Of a stretch of 64,000 nucleotides of DNA, positions 1 through 10,669 are shown piece after piece (the stretch's first letter is position 1; every line of letters starts with the position of its first letter). A model generated the notes under the pieces. That model made no database searches. It had not been told where the DNA came from and was given only the letters and a program-made list of their open reading frames with translations. The stretch lies in contig OY294050.1 in the NCBI GenBank assembly GCA_958510825.1, positions 8,347,340 to 8,411,339 on the forward strand, given 5' to 3'. Made by a program: the position numbers and the translations under genes. The DNA comes from Brachypterus glaber (Eukaryota > Arthropoda > Insecta > Coleoptera > Kateretidae).

Positions 1-2
1 TG

Positions 3-590
3 AACGGTTATACCAAAAAAGACATTAATAAGACCATATACAAATACAGAAATCCCAGACCCAAACAACAGGACAATAGTGACAATGACAGACAGACACA
101 AGTTATACTTCCCTATGTAAGCGGTATCACGGATAAAATAGGTAAACTTTTGAAGAAGTCAAATATTAAGCCTATATTTCGGTCCAACAAAAAATTAGGT
201 CAATGTTTGACTTCAACAAAAGACAAAATACCCCTGAGTTCAGAAGGCGTATATAAAATACCCTGCTCCTGTGGTACGGTTTACATAGGTGAAACTAAGA
301 GAAAAATTTCTACAAGACTTCAAGAGCATGAGCGCAATATAAGAAAGAAACAAATTTCCTTATCGGCAGTAGCCGAACATGTACATGAAACAGGTCATAA
401 AATCAATTTGTCTGAAACAAAACAAATATTAACAGAAAACAGAAAAATGCCAAGGAAGATACGGGAATCGATAGAAATCATCAAGCATCCTAACAATATC
501 AATCGGGACACTGGTTACCACTTACCTGCAATATGGAAGTCTTTGATAGGAAAAACCTCGTCACGGGTGAATAACCACAACTCGTCATAA
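3..590 (+). CDS. Penelope-like retroelement, C-terminal part with GIY-YIG endonuclease (partial)
   Basis: The frame is open from base 3 to the TAA at 588-590, so the protein continues beyond the left edge. Penelope-like elements encode a reverse transcriptase followed by a GIY-YIG nuclease that nicks target DNA. Visible here are a linker containing LPYVSGITDKIGKLLKK and a Lys-rich segment, then the nuclease core: GVYKIPCSCG, TVYIGETKR and TRLQEHERN, followed by the SAVAEHVHETGH segment with its conserved histidines. The GVY and VYIG motifs and the Arg/Glu/His residues of the core are all present. There is no stop or frameshift in this part; whether the upstream RT is intact cannot be seen. 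The element lies upstream of the last pyroglutamyl-peptidase exon, probably in an intron of that gene. A piece of the same 3' end occurs at 54762-54980 on the other strand. Confidence 0.85.
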   Translation, partial: NGYTKKDINKTIYKYRNPRPKQQDNSDNDRQTQVILPYVSGITDKIGKLLKKSNIKPIFRSNKKLGQCLTSTKDKIPLSSEGVYKIPCSCGTVYIGETKRKISTRLQEHERNIRKKQISLSAVAEHVHETGHKINLSETKQILTENRKMPRKIRESIEIIKHPNNINRDTGYHLPAIWKSLIGKTSSRVNNHNSS

Positions 591-725
591 ATAGTGACAC
601 AAGTTGATTCGAAACTTAGTTTCAGATTAATCCCTGAAGATGTCTCTAGTAGTAAGAGACGAAACGTCGGAAAGTGAAAATCCATTAACACGCTTTAAAC
701 CCGAAAGTGAAAGTTCTTTATATTA
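591..725 (+). mobile_element. 3' untranslated tail of the Penelope-like element
   Basis: After the stop codon the sequence runs through a CTGAAGA...GAAACGTCGG stem-loop and ends near TTCTTTATAT. The same tail in reverse complement lies at 54762 onward, and the similarity stops at about the same base, which places the element's 3' end near 722-725. Confidence 0.7.
634..670 (+). ncRNA. Hammerhead-ribozyme-like motif in the Penelope tail
   Basis: CTGAAGA at 634-640 matches the hammerhead core CUGANGA. It is followed by a 6-bp stem, GTCTCT (642-647) with AGAGAC (655-660), and then GAAAC (661-665). One unpaired T sits between the core and the stem. Penelope-like elements are known to carry hammerhead motifs in their terminal repeats. 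Stem III and the cleavage site are not clear, so this may be a degenerate or inactive version. The same motif is at 54813-54849 (minus strand). Confidence 0.4.
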
Positions 726-1460
726 AGCTATCAGTTCCAAGATCTGTTTTAGGCAGCTCTCCCTCCAGAGGCGCCCGCAGGATTTCTTATAGGGGGGAGG
801 GGGCGCAAGCCTGTAAATTTTGACAATGGGGAACATCTCCCAGAATCAACCGGAAAATCGAAATATTCCACAGTTTGCCAGGAAAAAAACAGGACTTTTG
901 TATTTGTGCATGCGACTATTTTTGATACCGCTAATTACAAATAAAATAACGAAAAAATTAAAAAATTAATCCGCGGTTCATTAGGGTGGTCCAAAATTTT
1001 ATTTTTTCTTCGATCTTTCTAAAAATGTGTCAAATGGCTTCTTTTGATTATGTTGATGTAGATCAATTTTAATAACTTTTTTGTTAATTTCTCAGGCGAT
1101 TTTTTTTAGGTTAAACGTCCCATTTCAACGTTGTCTGAATTTAAATTGGAATTCCAAGGGAATTTTCTCCTGTAACTTCCAAAAGAAGACCCAAGGAAAA
1201 CTTCCCTAAGAAATTCAGATTTCGCTGGACTCACATTGTCTGTCTGGGTTCTATCTTCTAACTTAGCTCGCTTTCCAAAATATCTTTTTCTCATGTCTTA
1301 GTAATAGTAACTAGCTCGTTCAATAAGATAGCTATCTAAAGGTACATAGGTACCTTTTCCTCAACTACCTTTAATGCCCTCTTATTTGTAACTCTAATCT
1401 TTAACAAATAATGCCCTTTAAAATAATAAATACGCAAAATAATAATAATAATAATTACAG
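726..1460. other. Non-coding stretch before the pyroglutamyl-peptidase exon
   Basis: No exon was recognised here. It is probably intron of the gene whose last exon starts at 1461; that exon is preceded by an acceptor ending TTACAG at 1455-1460. It ends in an AAT microsatellite (about 1436-1453). Confidence 0.5.
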
Positions 1461-1853
1461 CTGGTGATTCACGTCGGAGTCTCACGAATGGCAGGTTGTA
1501 TAACAATTGAAAGCAAAGCCCACAGTTCAGGATACACCAAAAAGGATGTTTGTCAGCAATGCCCAAAAGAGAATAATTCATATTGTGATGTTATTAGAAC
1601 AGAACTGGATGTCAAGAAGCTTAGCGAAAATCTGAACAAAAGTGATATTTGCAAATCTTGCGTTTCAACGGACGCCGGAAGATATTTATGTGAATTTATT
1701 TTTTATCAGTCGCTCAGTATACATAAAGATCGCACTCTCTTTATTCATGTGCCCGATACTGAAGTTTATTCAGCTTCACTGAGTGCTCAGGGTATTTTCT
1801 TCATTATTTGTTGCCTTCTTGAAGACCTGATGAAAAACAATATTCTAAATTAG
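1461..1853 (+). CDS. PGPEP1: Pyroglutamyl-peptidase I, last exon (partial gene)
   Basis: This cytosolic cysteine peptidase (family C15) removes N-terminal pyroglutamate from peptides. The exon begins after the acceptor TTACAG in frame as LVIHVGVSRMAG and ends at TAG 1851-1853. It carries the family landmarks in order: HVGVS, then ITIESKAHSSGY (the Glu of the triad), a CX2C-rich stretch, DAGRYLCEF (nucleophile Cys) and FIHVPD (His). All three catalytic residues are therefore present. The exon supplies about 130 residues, roughly the C-terminal 60% of a family member of about 210 residues. The N-terminal exons (the TGFGPF motif) were not found between 1 and 1460, so they must lie left of the window. 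A Penelope-like element sits upstream and a piggyBac-type MITE lies just downstream. The call is firm; only the 5' structure is unknown. Confidence 0.88.
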   Translation: MVIHVGVSRMAGCITIESKAHSSGYTKKDVCQQCPKENNSYCDVIRTELDVKKLSENLNKSDICKSCVSTDAGRYLCEFIFYQSLSIHKDRTLFIHVPDTEVYSASLSAQGIFFIICCLLEDLMKNNILN

Positions 1854-1929
1854 GTTAATACTACATTATAGTATTATTACAATATAATTAGTTTTATTTA
1901 TAGACCCTTAGTTACCTGCAAGTAATTAA

Positions 1930-2172
1930 CCCTTTAGAGGGCAGAAAGTAAAGCATGTTTTATGTTAGTGTTTCTTTTGGAGCACTGGGATATTATCTTC
2001 CCACCTATTACCGAGTGGCGCAAAATACGCGTATTTCGCTGAGCCTCTAACATTTGTCAGCAGTATTACTAATAATTAAAAAAAAATTATGGAATAGATT
2101 TCATCGCTGGGCACAGCTGTGGAACGAATATAAAGTCGGTGGAAAAATAGTATCCCGAAGACACTTAAAGGG
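1930..2172. mobile_element. piggyBac-type MITE, 243 bp
   Basis: The element is flanked by TTAA on both sides (1926-1929 and 2173-2176). It begins CCCTTTAGAGGG and ends CACTTAAAGGG, so the outer inverted repeat is CCCTTTA. TTAA duplication with CCY ends is the hallmark of piggyBac-type transposition. No coding sequence is present. Confidence 0.6.
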
Positions 2173-2224
2173 TTAAGGCTTCTGTTGAAGATAAAAACAT
2201 CTGACCAGTTACAGACCATTAAAA

Positions 2225-2620
2225 AAAAACACTTTTGCTAAAAAAAAAAAAAATTGTGATAAAATACATTTTACCATAAAGGTTGGCCTGCAAATGAGTC
2301 CTAAGAGACCGTCCTAAGAGTACATCTAAAAAGTAGTTTTTATTTAATATCTCTGGAACCCTATAAACCACAGTAACCAATTTTTGCGCACGCCTTAGCA
2401 TTGAGAAAGGCTAAAATTTTATGTAATTTTTGTTTGGTAATTTTAACCAGGGACTTGCAAAATGGGGGTGCGATGTAACTTTTCTGCCCCAACCTTTTTT
2501 ATCTGTAGATTTTTTGATATTTTCTCATAGAAAATAAAAAATGCACCAATAAAAATTTCAATAATGCAGGGAGATTCTACATTAAAAACTATGACAAAAC
2601 CTTTATATACAAGTTAGACA
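2225..2620. repeat. Degenerate copy of the CAGGGT-ended repeat family
   Basis: In reverse complement, about 2250-2520 matches 56215-56470, including the 'TTGCAAAATGGGGG' and 'CTGCCCCAACCTTTTTT' stretches and the arm with TAGTTTTTATTTAATAT. The ends are eroded. Related copies are at 15207, 16096-17273, 23202, 25737-26258, 46590 and 56127-56513. Confidence 0.5.
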
Positions 2621-2985
2621 GGACCGTATTGGACGCATTTTGTAATAAATTAATGCAAGTTTCTTATTTTTCAGTTTTTTGAAAATGTGGTTTATTTTAG
2701 TTAAAAAACGAATTATCAACTTAGGAAACACCCTGAATATACTATACACTGCAAAAAGTATACACTGTGGACCACAAAGCATTTTATTTTCATGGTCTAG
2801 TAAATTTTATATTAAATATTTATCATCTTGATCGTAATTACAAAATAAACAATTTTATACCTTCCTGTACCTACCTACGCTTTATCATAGATATCTATGT
2901 ATAATTAATAAATTTAGAGATAACTTATCGTCGTGTATTAATTTTTATCCATTTTATTCTTCTCTATTTTATTTTTTGTTTAAAA

Positions 2986-5900
2986 ATGGTCCTGGATATT
3001 GACAATTTAATAGCAAAGTTGACTTCCAAAGAAGGTAAGTCAGAAATAATAGTATATTAAAGTACTAGTTTCATAACATACGCACAAGCGCTTAAAACGT
3101 GTTATGAAACGAGTGCTTTATAGATTTTTTCTATTTTGTTCTAAAATTAAAAAAAAACTTACTTTAAATTGATGGCTGATTTAGGGATTTTTCTTTTCGG
3201 TTGGCATTAAAGTTTTCGCCATGCTTAAAATTCTAAGAACAAATGATATTTTGATATATTTTATAGTCATGTCTTCTTTTTTTCACTGCAAGTAGCCAAG
3301 CCACAATTAAACACAGTAAAAAATAACTTAAAAACTAAATTTTGTAGAAAATTAAGCTTTAAAGCGGCGTTGACATTTGCAAGGAAAACGTCAAGCGATA
3401 GGCTTTTGTCTGTTACCAACCCAAAAGAAAAAAATGTACATACCTCTTATGGGTTTATAAGAACACGCAAAATGCGTGTGATTATGAGCCTTTAAGAGTT
3501 GCAAAATAGAAAAAAGTAATAAATCTGGTAGGGTATAGTTCCTTGCCCGAGAACCGTTATTTTGGACCTGGTGCCATAAATATTTTGGTCCAGAAATATT
3601 CTCATTGTTTTAGTTCGAGAAAGTAAGAAAACTAAATATTTTCATTTTAAAGAAAGCGATATTTTGGAGTTATGTTACAGAGCTATAAAAGTTTTTATGG
3701 ATCAGCCTATGTTATTGGAATTAGAAGCTCCCTTAAAAGTTTGTGGTAAGTAACATTTTACGTGCATACTAAAAAAATCTTTAATATGCAAAAAAAAATG
3801 ATTCTGCGAATTTGTTGGTGCATCTGTCTCGCAAATTTTGTCAACACAGTAACTTGAAAACTAAATTAAAATTTTGACTAAACTTTTACGTTTCTGGGAT
3901 TATTGATTAAATCAAGGTTTAAACAAAAATTATCTACCTGTACATTTTGAGTTGCTAATTCCAGATATGTGGATTAACGTAAGTGTTTTTGTTTTAATAA
4001 TTTTATATTTTGAGAGTTAAAAGATAAAAAATTACCCTTGGTCAACGAGTAAATAGTTAAACTTTTCTATCTCAGAAATGTAGACAAAACCATGAATAAT
4101 TTGAACATGGAGATCATAATACTCAACTTAGTTTAAATACTTTTTTAAATTAATATTTAATTGGAAAAAATTAAATATACAGGTAATCTATCGATTTTGT
4201 ATACATTTGGAAGTAAAATTATTATCCCCTGCATAAATTTTACTGAACTAAGTCGTAACTGGCGCGCCATGGCGTCCTAAAAGCGGAATGGTTGAAACAG
4301 ATTTCATCCATGGCCAACACGGCCACAAGAGAATAAAAATTCTACCTTGTAGTGTATAAAAAATAATGGATGATCTGTATAATATAATGAATATTAGGTA
4401 TTTACTTACTAATTACTAATTACACGGAAAAAAAAAATTATAGCTAGGAGCGCTATAACACACATACCAAGCAAATTATAATCGCTTATTATATAAATAC
4501 AAGGCTTTCTCTTACAATTATGGCAGTCAGTGTAAAAATTTATATGAAATACTTTAATTGTTTAGTGAATAATAAAATATAACAAATAGTATGGCATTTA
4601 TAGCTTAAATAGATTTAATTATTGTCCGTGCTAATAATTTTTATAATATAATAAAATTTCTGTAAATTTATAATAGTGCCTGTAATAAATATAATCGTGT
4701 CTGTAATATATATAATCGTTTCCAATTTATTTTTAACATTATTAGTTATTGTGTCCCTTATAATCTATAGCTTAAATCACTATAATTTTCCACTGTTACC
4801 AAATATCTTGTAATGTATAGCGCAGAGCCCACTAATTTCTTTCCGTGTAGAAAGAAAATATATTTTAATTCGAGTTTAAATCATATTCGAGTTACTTTTA
4901 CGCGTATACGGGTGGAAACACCCGTTAATAAAATCGACCGAACATTTTTTTCTTGCATTTTCGGCTTAAGAACGTCATGAAACGTCGAGAAAATATGAAA
5001 AGGTGGGTATTAAAAAAAAATCAGTCTGTCTATAGGTCTGTACATTCCGTTAAAAAGTTATAAGGTTTACATACAGGTGTGTAAACATTATAACTTTTTA
5101 ACGGAATGTTCGATTTGAAAATTTCTTTCACCAAACGATTCAGGACCTTTTCTATTTGCGTCACATCAAATATAATTAACATTAGTCTAGGGCAAGGGAG
5201 GTAAAATGGACAAAAACTATAATTATTAGCGATATCTCACTTATTATTTGTAGTAGGACAAGTTTTTTTGCACAAATGAAAATTATGTCTGATTTCCTAC
5301 AAAAACACATGTAATCATTTTTATCGTAAGACTATTAGTTTCCAAAATATAGGCATTTTAATAAATTTTTATATATTTTTAATTAGATGTCAAATTTTGA
5401 CACTAGTACAATTTCAATCATAGGTAAAATTAATTTCAATTAATTTTTCTTTTAATAAATTTCTGATAAGAGTGCCAGAAAAACAATCCGATAAGGCTAC
5501 AAAGAAAAAACAAAAGAAAATGGTCCACAACTACAGGAAAAGTGAAGTCAATTTGATATTTTATAAACTTTCTCATTTTCCACCCGTCTAGAAAAGGTAC
5601 CCGCTTCACATTTTTAACATTTGTTTTTTTTTATATTTTGGGAATATTTTATTTTTTGATTTTAGGGGACATACATGGACAATTTTCGGATTTGCTTAAA
5701 CTTTTTGGATTCGGTGGATTTCCACCAATGGCCAATTATTTATTCCTAGGGGATTACGTTGATAGAGGAAAGCAATCCCTGGAAACTATTTGCTTGTTGT
5801 TAGCTTTTAAAATAAAATATCCTGAGAATTTTTTTATGCTGAGAGGAAATCACGAAGCTGCCTCAGTTTGTAGAGTTTATGGGTTTTATGAAGAATGTAA

Positions 5901-7711
5901 GTGTATAAACTTAACCCGCGCTTTGGGAAGCCTAGCCCTATTCCCAGGGAGCTCCCCTGCCCCCTGTGTTATTTTAAATTATAAAATTTACAATTTGCTT
6001 TTGCAGATTTTTTTTAATGCAATATAATTGTTTCAAATTTCGATGTCTTACGCCGTTTAAAAGTTAGAGGCAGTATACGTAGTGGCGACTTCGCCAAAAT
6101 TGCAAATAACACTAGGCAACAAATCGGAACTTTTTTTTTGCCCCGATCGAAAGGTAAATTTTAATTTCAGTACATAGAATCCGAATCTGACCTTAAAAAA
6201 ATTCCAGCACCTCATATTTTTTGACATATAACTTTTTTTTTCAAAATCTTGAAAAAAAAGAGTAGGATTTTGAAATTTTCAGGGTATATTAAAAAATAAT
6301 ACGAGGAATTTAAGTCCATATGCGAATGTCCTACTTTTACAGCAAAAACGCGAAAAAAATAAAAAGCTTAAAATTAAAGTACAGAGTTTACTTAATTGCT
6401 CATTTGTGACAAAACTATCAAATATACAGGGTTATTCAGAAATAAGTTTGAGAAATTTAAGAGGTGATTAAATTTTGGCATGGCAATTATGGATCACCCT
6501 GTATAATACAATGCTTAGCTTTAAATATGTTCACGGCATGTTTTTTATATTTTTAGGTAAAAGAAGATATAACACAAAAATATTTAAAACTTTTACAGAC
6601 GTTTTCAATACTTTACCAGTTGCAGCCGTTATTGATGATAAAATATTTTGCTGTCATGGAGGTCTTAGTCCGGATCTTTTAAGTATAAGATCTATCACAA
6701 ATATCAAAAGACCAACAGACATACCCTCAAAAGGTAATAGATATTTATGGTACTAGTGGGTAAAGTAAGATATTGCCCATGAGAAAATTAACCTGCGAGG
6801 CGTCAGCCAATAAAAGCGGGACATTTGCATATATTTTATAACGCACTTTTATACAATTTTCTAACATTAAAAAAACGTTAATCTAAGGTTAAGTTTCTAC
6901 TAGGGTAACTTTTTTTTTAATTGTAAATATTAACATTTCAGGATTATTGTGTGATTTGTTATGGTCAGACCCGACTCAAGAACGTGGTTGGCAGGAAAAC
7001 GACAGAGGAGTTTCTTATCAGTTTGGACCAGATATTGTTAAGAAATTTTTAGAAAAACACGATTTTGACTTAATATGCAGAGGACACCAGGTAATGCAAT
7101 CTATTCGTGGCAGTTAAATGTATTTATTACGTAGTATTTTTTCTTAAAATAATTAAAAGTAAAGTCATTTTCAACGGTTTTCACATGTTTTTTGGGGTTT
7201 GGAGTAAAAACATCTAGATATCTGTTTTTGGGTTTGTTTTTTTTTTAATTTTCATTATCTGTATTTTTTTTCTAGGTTGTAGAAGATGGTTACGAATTTT
7301 TTGCTCAACGAAAACTTATAACAATTTTTTCTGCGCCAAATTACTGTAATGATTTTGATAACGCTGGGGCTTTAATGTCTATAAATGAAGATCTTTTATG
7401 TACATTCCAAGTAAGTTAAAATAGTGTGTAGAATCCAATATTTAAATTAGATTCTCCGTAGCCCGGGCCTCCGATGGGGGCCCGGCGTCGATAGTGGGGC
7501 CCGGCGAAAATTTTCTGCCGGATGTAAAGCTTTTTTTCAGAGCGAAAACATTTTTTTGCAAAATGGGGGGTCCGGGAATAAAGTTTCCCCGGGGCCCGGG
7601 CTGGCTCTGTCCGGCCCTGAGTACTACAATATTATTATACCTATTATATTCTATGTTAAGTTCTTTTTCAGATTCTAACTCCAAAATCTTCCAATGCCTG
7701 AGATTATTAGA
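2986..7711 (+). CDS. PP1-family serine/threonine protein phosphatase catalytic subunit, divergent
   Basis: The gene dephosphorylates phospho-Ser/Thr proteins as the catalytic subunit of PP1-type holoenzymes. Seven exons join cleanly: 2986-3034, 3614-3745, 5666-5896, 6557-6733, 6942-7090, 7276-7410 and 7682-7711, all with GT-AG introns, giving 300 residues. Metal and catalytic motifs are intact: GDIHGQ (61-66), GDYVDRG (89-95), RGNHE (120-124), [15 protein letters not shown] and SAPNYC. Differences from canonical PP1 are GNHEAAS for GNHECAS, RGHQ for [13 protein letters not shown], and an end just after ILTP, so the usual C-terminal tail of about 30 residues is missing. An AATAAA signal lies at 7798-7803. 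The many introns argue against a retrogene. It could be a lineage- or tissue-restricted PP1 paralogue, as seen in fly testis; that is inference. Confidence 0.9.
3060..3530. repeat. Dispersed repeat, about 460 bp, in PP1 intron 1
   Basis: Reverse complement of 50625-51070 over nearly the whole length. Shared blocks include ACGTCAAGCGATAGGCTTTTG, GAACACGCAAA and TATAGTCATGTCTTC. The left end reads TTAAAGTACTAGT and the right end GCAAAATAGAAAAAA. No coding potential was seen. Confidence 0.65.
3746..5665 (+). other. PP1 intron 2, repeat-filled
   Basis: This 1.9-kb intron holds a 425-bp MITE (4423-4847), an inverted repeat near 5040-5105 (TTCCGTTAAAAAGTTATAA and its complement) and, at about 5378-5545, a repeat whose reverse complement is at 20365-20490. 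No exon was seen. Confidence 0.5.
4423..4847. mobile_element. MITE with CACGGAAA ends, 425 bp, copy A
   Basis: Flanked by TA at 4421-4422 and 4848-4849. It starts CACGGAAAAA and ends TTTCTTTCCGTG. The copy at 11207-11631 is also 425 bp and is in the opposite orientation, so both ends are confirmed by comparison. The TA duplication suggests movement by a Tc1/mariner-type transposase. No ORF. Confidence 0.75.
6425..6497. repeat. Short CAGGGT-ended relic in PP1 intron 3
   Basis: The stretch begins ACAGGGTTATTCAGAAATAAG and ends ATCACCCTGTA, the terminal motif of the family at 16096-17273 and 25737-26258, with almost all of the interior lost. Confidence 0.45.
6745..6811. repeat. Fragment of the TATGGTACTAG fold-back repeat
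   Basis: About 67 bases match the left arm of the repeat at 12095-12422 (GTGGGTAAAGTAAGATATTG through AACCTGCG...GTCAGCCAA). It starts only 11 bases after the exon 4 boundary (exon ends 6733), in the following intron. Confidence 0.6.
7450..7625. repeat. GC-rich dispersed repeat (copy 1)
   Basis: A GC-rich block containing GGGGCCCGGCG, a GTAAAGCTTTTTTTCAG segment and GGGCCCGGGCTGGCTCTGTC. It matches 26404-26580 in the same orientation. It sits in the last PP1 intron, just before the exon at 7682. Base composition is unlike the surrounding DNA. Confidence 0.6.
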
Positions 7712-8314
7712 GGTCAATAATATATGAATTCTGACTATAGTGATCGATATATCCATGTCTTAAAAATAACATTTTATTTATGTAAATACTTTTAAACAAT
7801 AAAATATTAGTTTTTTTTTTAATTTATTTAATTTTTTTCTTAGTTTTTTTTAAATTTATTTAATTTTTTTCTATCTTATAACGTACAGGCTCCAGAAAGT
7901 TTTTTGTCATACCAAAAACTCACAGTTCATGAAGTTTTTTCAAACTGAATAAATTAGATAGACCTTTTTTATTTATTTTTTTTTAAAATTCCTTGGACTT
8001 TTAAAAAATAAAGTTTAAGCTACCCCAGGGTTCCTACAATATTAAATTTTTAAATATCCTGTCTTCCAGGTTTTCCCTGACCAAAATCATGAAATTCTCT
8101 GTTTAATGTATTTTTATGCAAGTAAAAAAATAAGAAATAAGATAATAATAAGAAATTAAGTATTTTATTTTAAAGGGTTTCTGTAAAGGAGATCGGTTAA
8201 TTATTGGTTTTATTATAATAAAAAAAAGTGCTAGCCAAATATCAGCAGTCTGATTATGCGTTTCTGTATACAGATTTATAAATACGCCCATACTAAAAGT
8301 AAAATTTTACATTA

Positions 8315-9010
8315 AAGAAAGCCCTAGTGCCGTAGGCGAAGATTTTTTTAATTTTAAACTCTAAATTTTAAACTTTAGCACAGCAGGCAAATTTTTTATA
8401 AATTTGACGTTTAAGTTTGAAAATCTTAAATAAAAAACATTAGAAAGTCCTAGTACCGCGGGCAAATTTTTTACGAATTTCACGCCTAAGTTCTGCAATC
8501 TTAAATAAAAAAAGTAAGAAAGCCTTAGCGCCGTAGGTGAAAATTTGTACAAATTTAATGGTTTATTTTAATAAGTCTATTAAATTTTAATTAATTAAGT
8601 TTAAAAGTTAACAAAAATTTAAGAAACTCTAGGCCACAGGCGAAAATTTTTACGAATTTCACGCTTAAATTCTACAATCTTAATTAAAAAGTAAGAGGGC
8701 CCTAGTGCCACGGGCGAAATTTTTAAAAATTTTACTATTTTAATTTTTAAACAGTTTTCTTATTCTAAATTAAAAAAAAAATGCAAGAAAGCTCTAGCGC
8801 CGCAAGCGAAAATTTTTAGGAACTTTTTTACAATTTCACGGGTATTAACCGTAGTACTTAAAGTTCTACAATCTTAAATAAGAAAATTAAAGAAAGCCCT
8901 AGTGCCGCAGGTAGTTTTTTTACAAAATTTTATTTTAACAATTTTAGAATTCCAAATTTCACAAAAATGTAAGAAAACTGTAGCGCCGCAGGCCAATTTT
9001 TTTATGAATT
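8315..9010. repeat. Degenerate tandem array, about nine units
   Basis: Units of roughly 60-110 bases each carry a variant of GAAAGCCCTAGTGCCGCAGGCGAA followed by TTTTTACGAATTTCACG and AATCTTAAATAAAAAA. Starts are near 8315, 8379, 8443, 8515, 8625, 8695, 8790, 8892 and 8968. The units have diverged a lot, so the array is old. Confidence 0.65.
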
Positions 9011-9399
9011 TAAAGATGTATAGTCCACTTGAACACACAATATATAAATTACCTCGCAAATTACAAAATATATAATAAATTAATTAAAAAATCAAACCTT
9101 TTAGCGAAAATTCTCTGTTTTTTTTTTTGAAGATTTTTGTATTTTAGGCAAAAAGAGCTAAATTCCAGGCTTTCCAGATGGCCCTTTTCAATTCCCTGAC
9201 TTTTGCCTGTATTCCCTGATCTGTAAGAACCCTGTAACCCTTCTTTTTTCAAATGAAAGAAAGGACGATTAGGCGCTTTGATTATGTGCATATATAATTT
9301 AGAATGAACGCCAAACACGTTGATATAATGTTCCTTATTATATGACAAACAAATAAATAAAAGCACGCTCAAAGATGATGTTATTATACTATTCACAGC

Positions 9400-10035
9400 G
9401 CATAAGTGCTAGAATAGTATTATACGGTAGTTTCGAATTTCCAAAAATTGCCACAAATGCCCTAGACAAAACAATCTCGGATACGAATTTGTTTCATGAA
9501 AAAATAAGAAACTTTGAAAATGTCCGTCAGTCCGTCCGTCTGATTTTTGTGGACACGATAACTCAACGAACTAATAACTCTTCTCTCTAGAATAGTCATT
9601 TCATTTGTAAAAACTGACAAAAACGTAGCCAACATATACATTCCTCTGTCTTACTCGCACAGCTTTGTTCTAACAGGGACAACAATAACAGTTACTGGTA
9701 ATTGTGCGGGTAATTGTTATTGTTCAGGCCTAAATATATCTACTATTTGTTTACAAACAATCCGAGATGTTGGCGATACTTTATATTAACGGTAAGCGTA
9801 TTCTAGAGAGAAGAGTTGTTAGTTCGTTGCGATAACTCCAGGACGAATTATCCCATCGGTTCGAAATTAACAAGAAAAGTTCGATGAGGGGAACATCCCT
9901 ATTGTTTTTTAAAATAACCCCCCAAAAAATAAATGAGTTATTGGGAGATTTTTTAAATTATTTGAGAAAATGCGATATGCTATCTACTGTGAATAGTATA
10001 TAATCGAATGCGTAGCATTACATATCTTCACGGCT
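9400..10035. repeat. Older dispersed repeat carrying a CGTCCGTCCGTCTG run
   Basis: The repeat includes AATGTCCGTCAGTCCGTCCG, resumes after the inserted MITE with GATAACTCCAGGACGAATTA, and ends with AATGCGTAGCATTACAT and CTTCACGGCTTGTTATTT. The same 3' block occurs at 23260-23370 and 55870-55930. The hAT-like MITE at 9564-9829 splits it. Confidence 0.5.
9564..9829. mobile_element. hAT-like MITE, 266 bp, with 8-bp target duplication
   Basis: Terminal inverted repeats of 30 bp with one mismatch: the start is CAACGAACTAATAACTCTTC and the end is its complement. The flanks are CGATAACT at 9556-9563 and CGATAACT at 9830-9837, a perfect 8-bp target duplication as expected for hAT-type transposition. 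A second copy, lacking its 3' end, is at 53848-54062. Confidence 0.8.
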
Positions 10036-10405
10036 TGTTATTTTATTAGACTAAACAAGAGTACAGTATATTGTGGCTTTTTCGATTAAGACCTATTATT
10101 TGTTTAAAATTTTCTGCCCACAAAATTTCTCTTAATTTATAAATAGAGTTCCTAGTAACAGATGTCCACTATTTTAAATGGTAAATTGCTGTCATTTAAT
10201 AGACATATAAAAACGATACATACGATACCTAAATGCAAAAATAAAATATTGCTTTCCTGTATATTTTTGGGTTCCGTACCTGAAAAACAGAAAACGGAAC
10301 CCATATGGGTTTTTATATATATAGGATAGCTTGGTTGTCCGTCAGCCGTAAATTCACAGCCGTTTAAATGATTAAAATAATGAAATAATTATTTTGGGAA
10401 CTATA

Positions 10406-10669
10406 CACAGAAAAAAAGGATTCCTTGAACCAAGGACACGTGTCTCGATATGTTTAAAGCCATATTCTCTTGTTTCAAGGCTAGCGTTTCTTTGAACCAA
10501 AGTCAATGTTCCTGAATGAAGATCACGGGTCTTTGAATGAAGATCCGCCCTCTTCATTTAAGGACATTGACTTTGGTTTAAAGAAATGCTAGTATTGAAA
10601 CAAGAGAATATGGCTTTGAACATATCGAAAGACACGTGCCCTTGGTTCAAGGAATCCGTTTTTTATGTG
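10406..10669. mobile_element. Fold-back MITE, 264 bp, TA-flanked
   Basis: Two arms of about 120 bases are near-complementary (GGATTCCTTGAACCAAGG against CCTTGGTTCAAGGAATCC). The outer ends are CACAGAAAAAAA and TTTTTTATGTG, with TA at 10404-10405 and 10670-10671. The ends resemble those of the 425-bp CACGGAAA MITE nearby. Confidence 0.7.

Noticed and set aside
7442..7756. Pro/Gly-rich ORFs on both strands
   Set aside because: They are a by-product of the GC-rich repeat that recurs at 26404-26580; they overlap the last PP1 exon in another frame.
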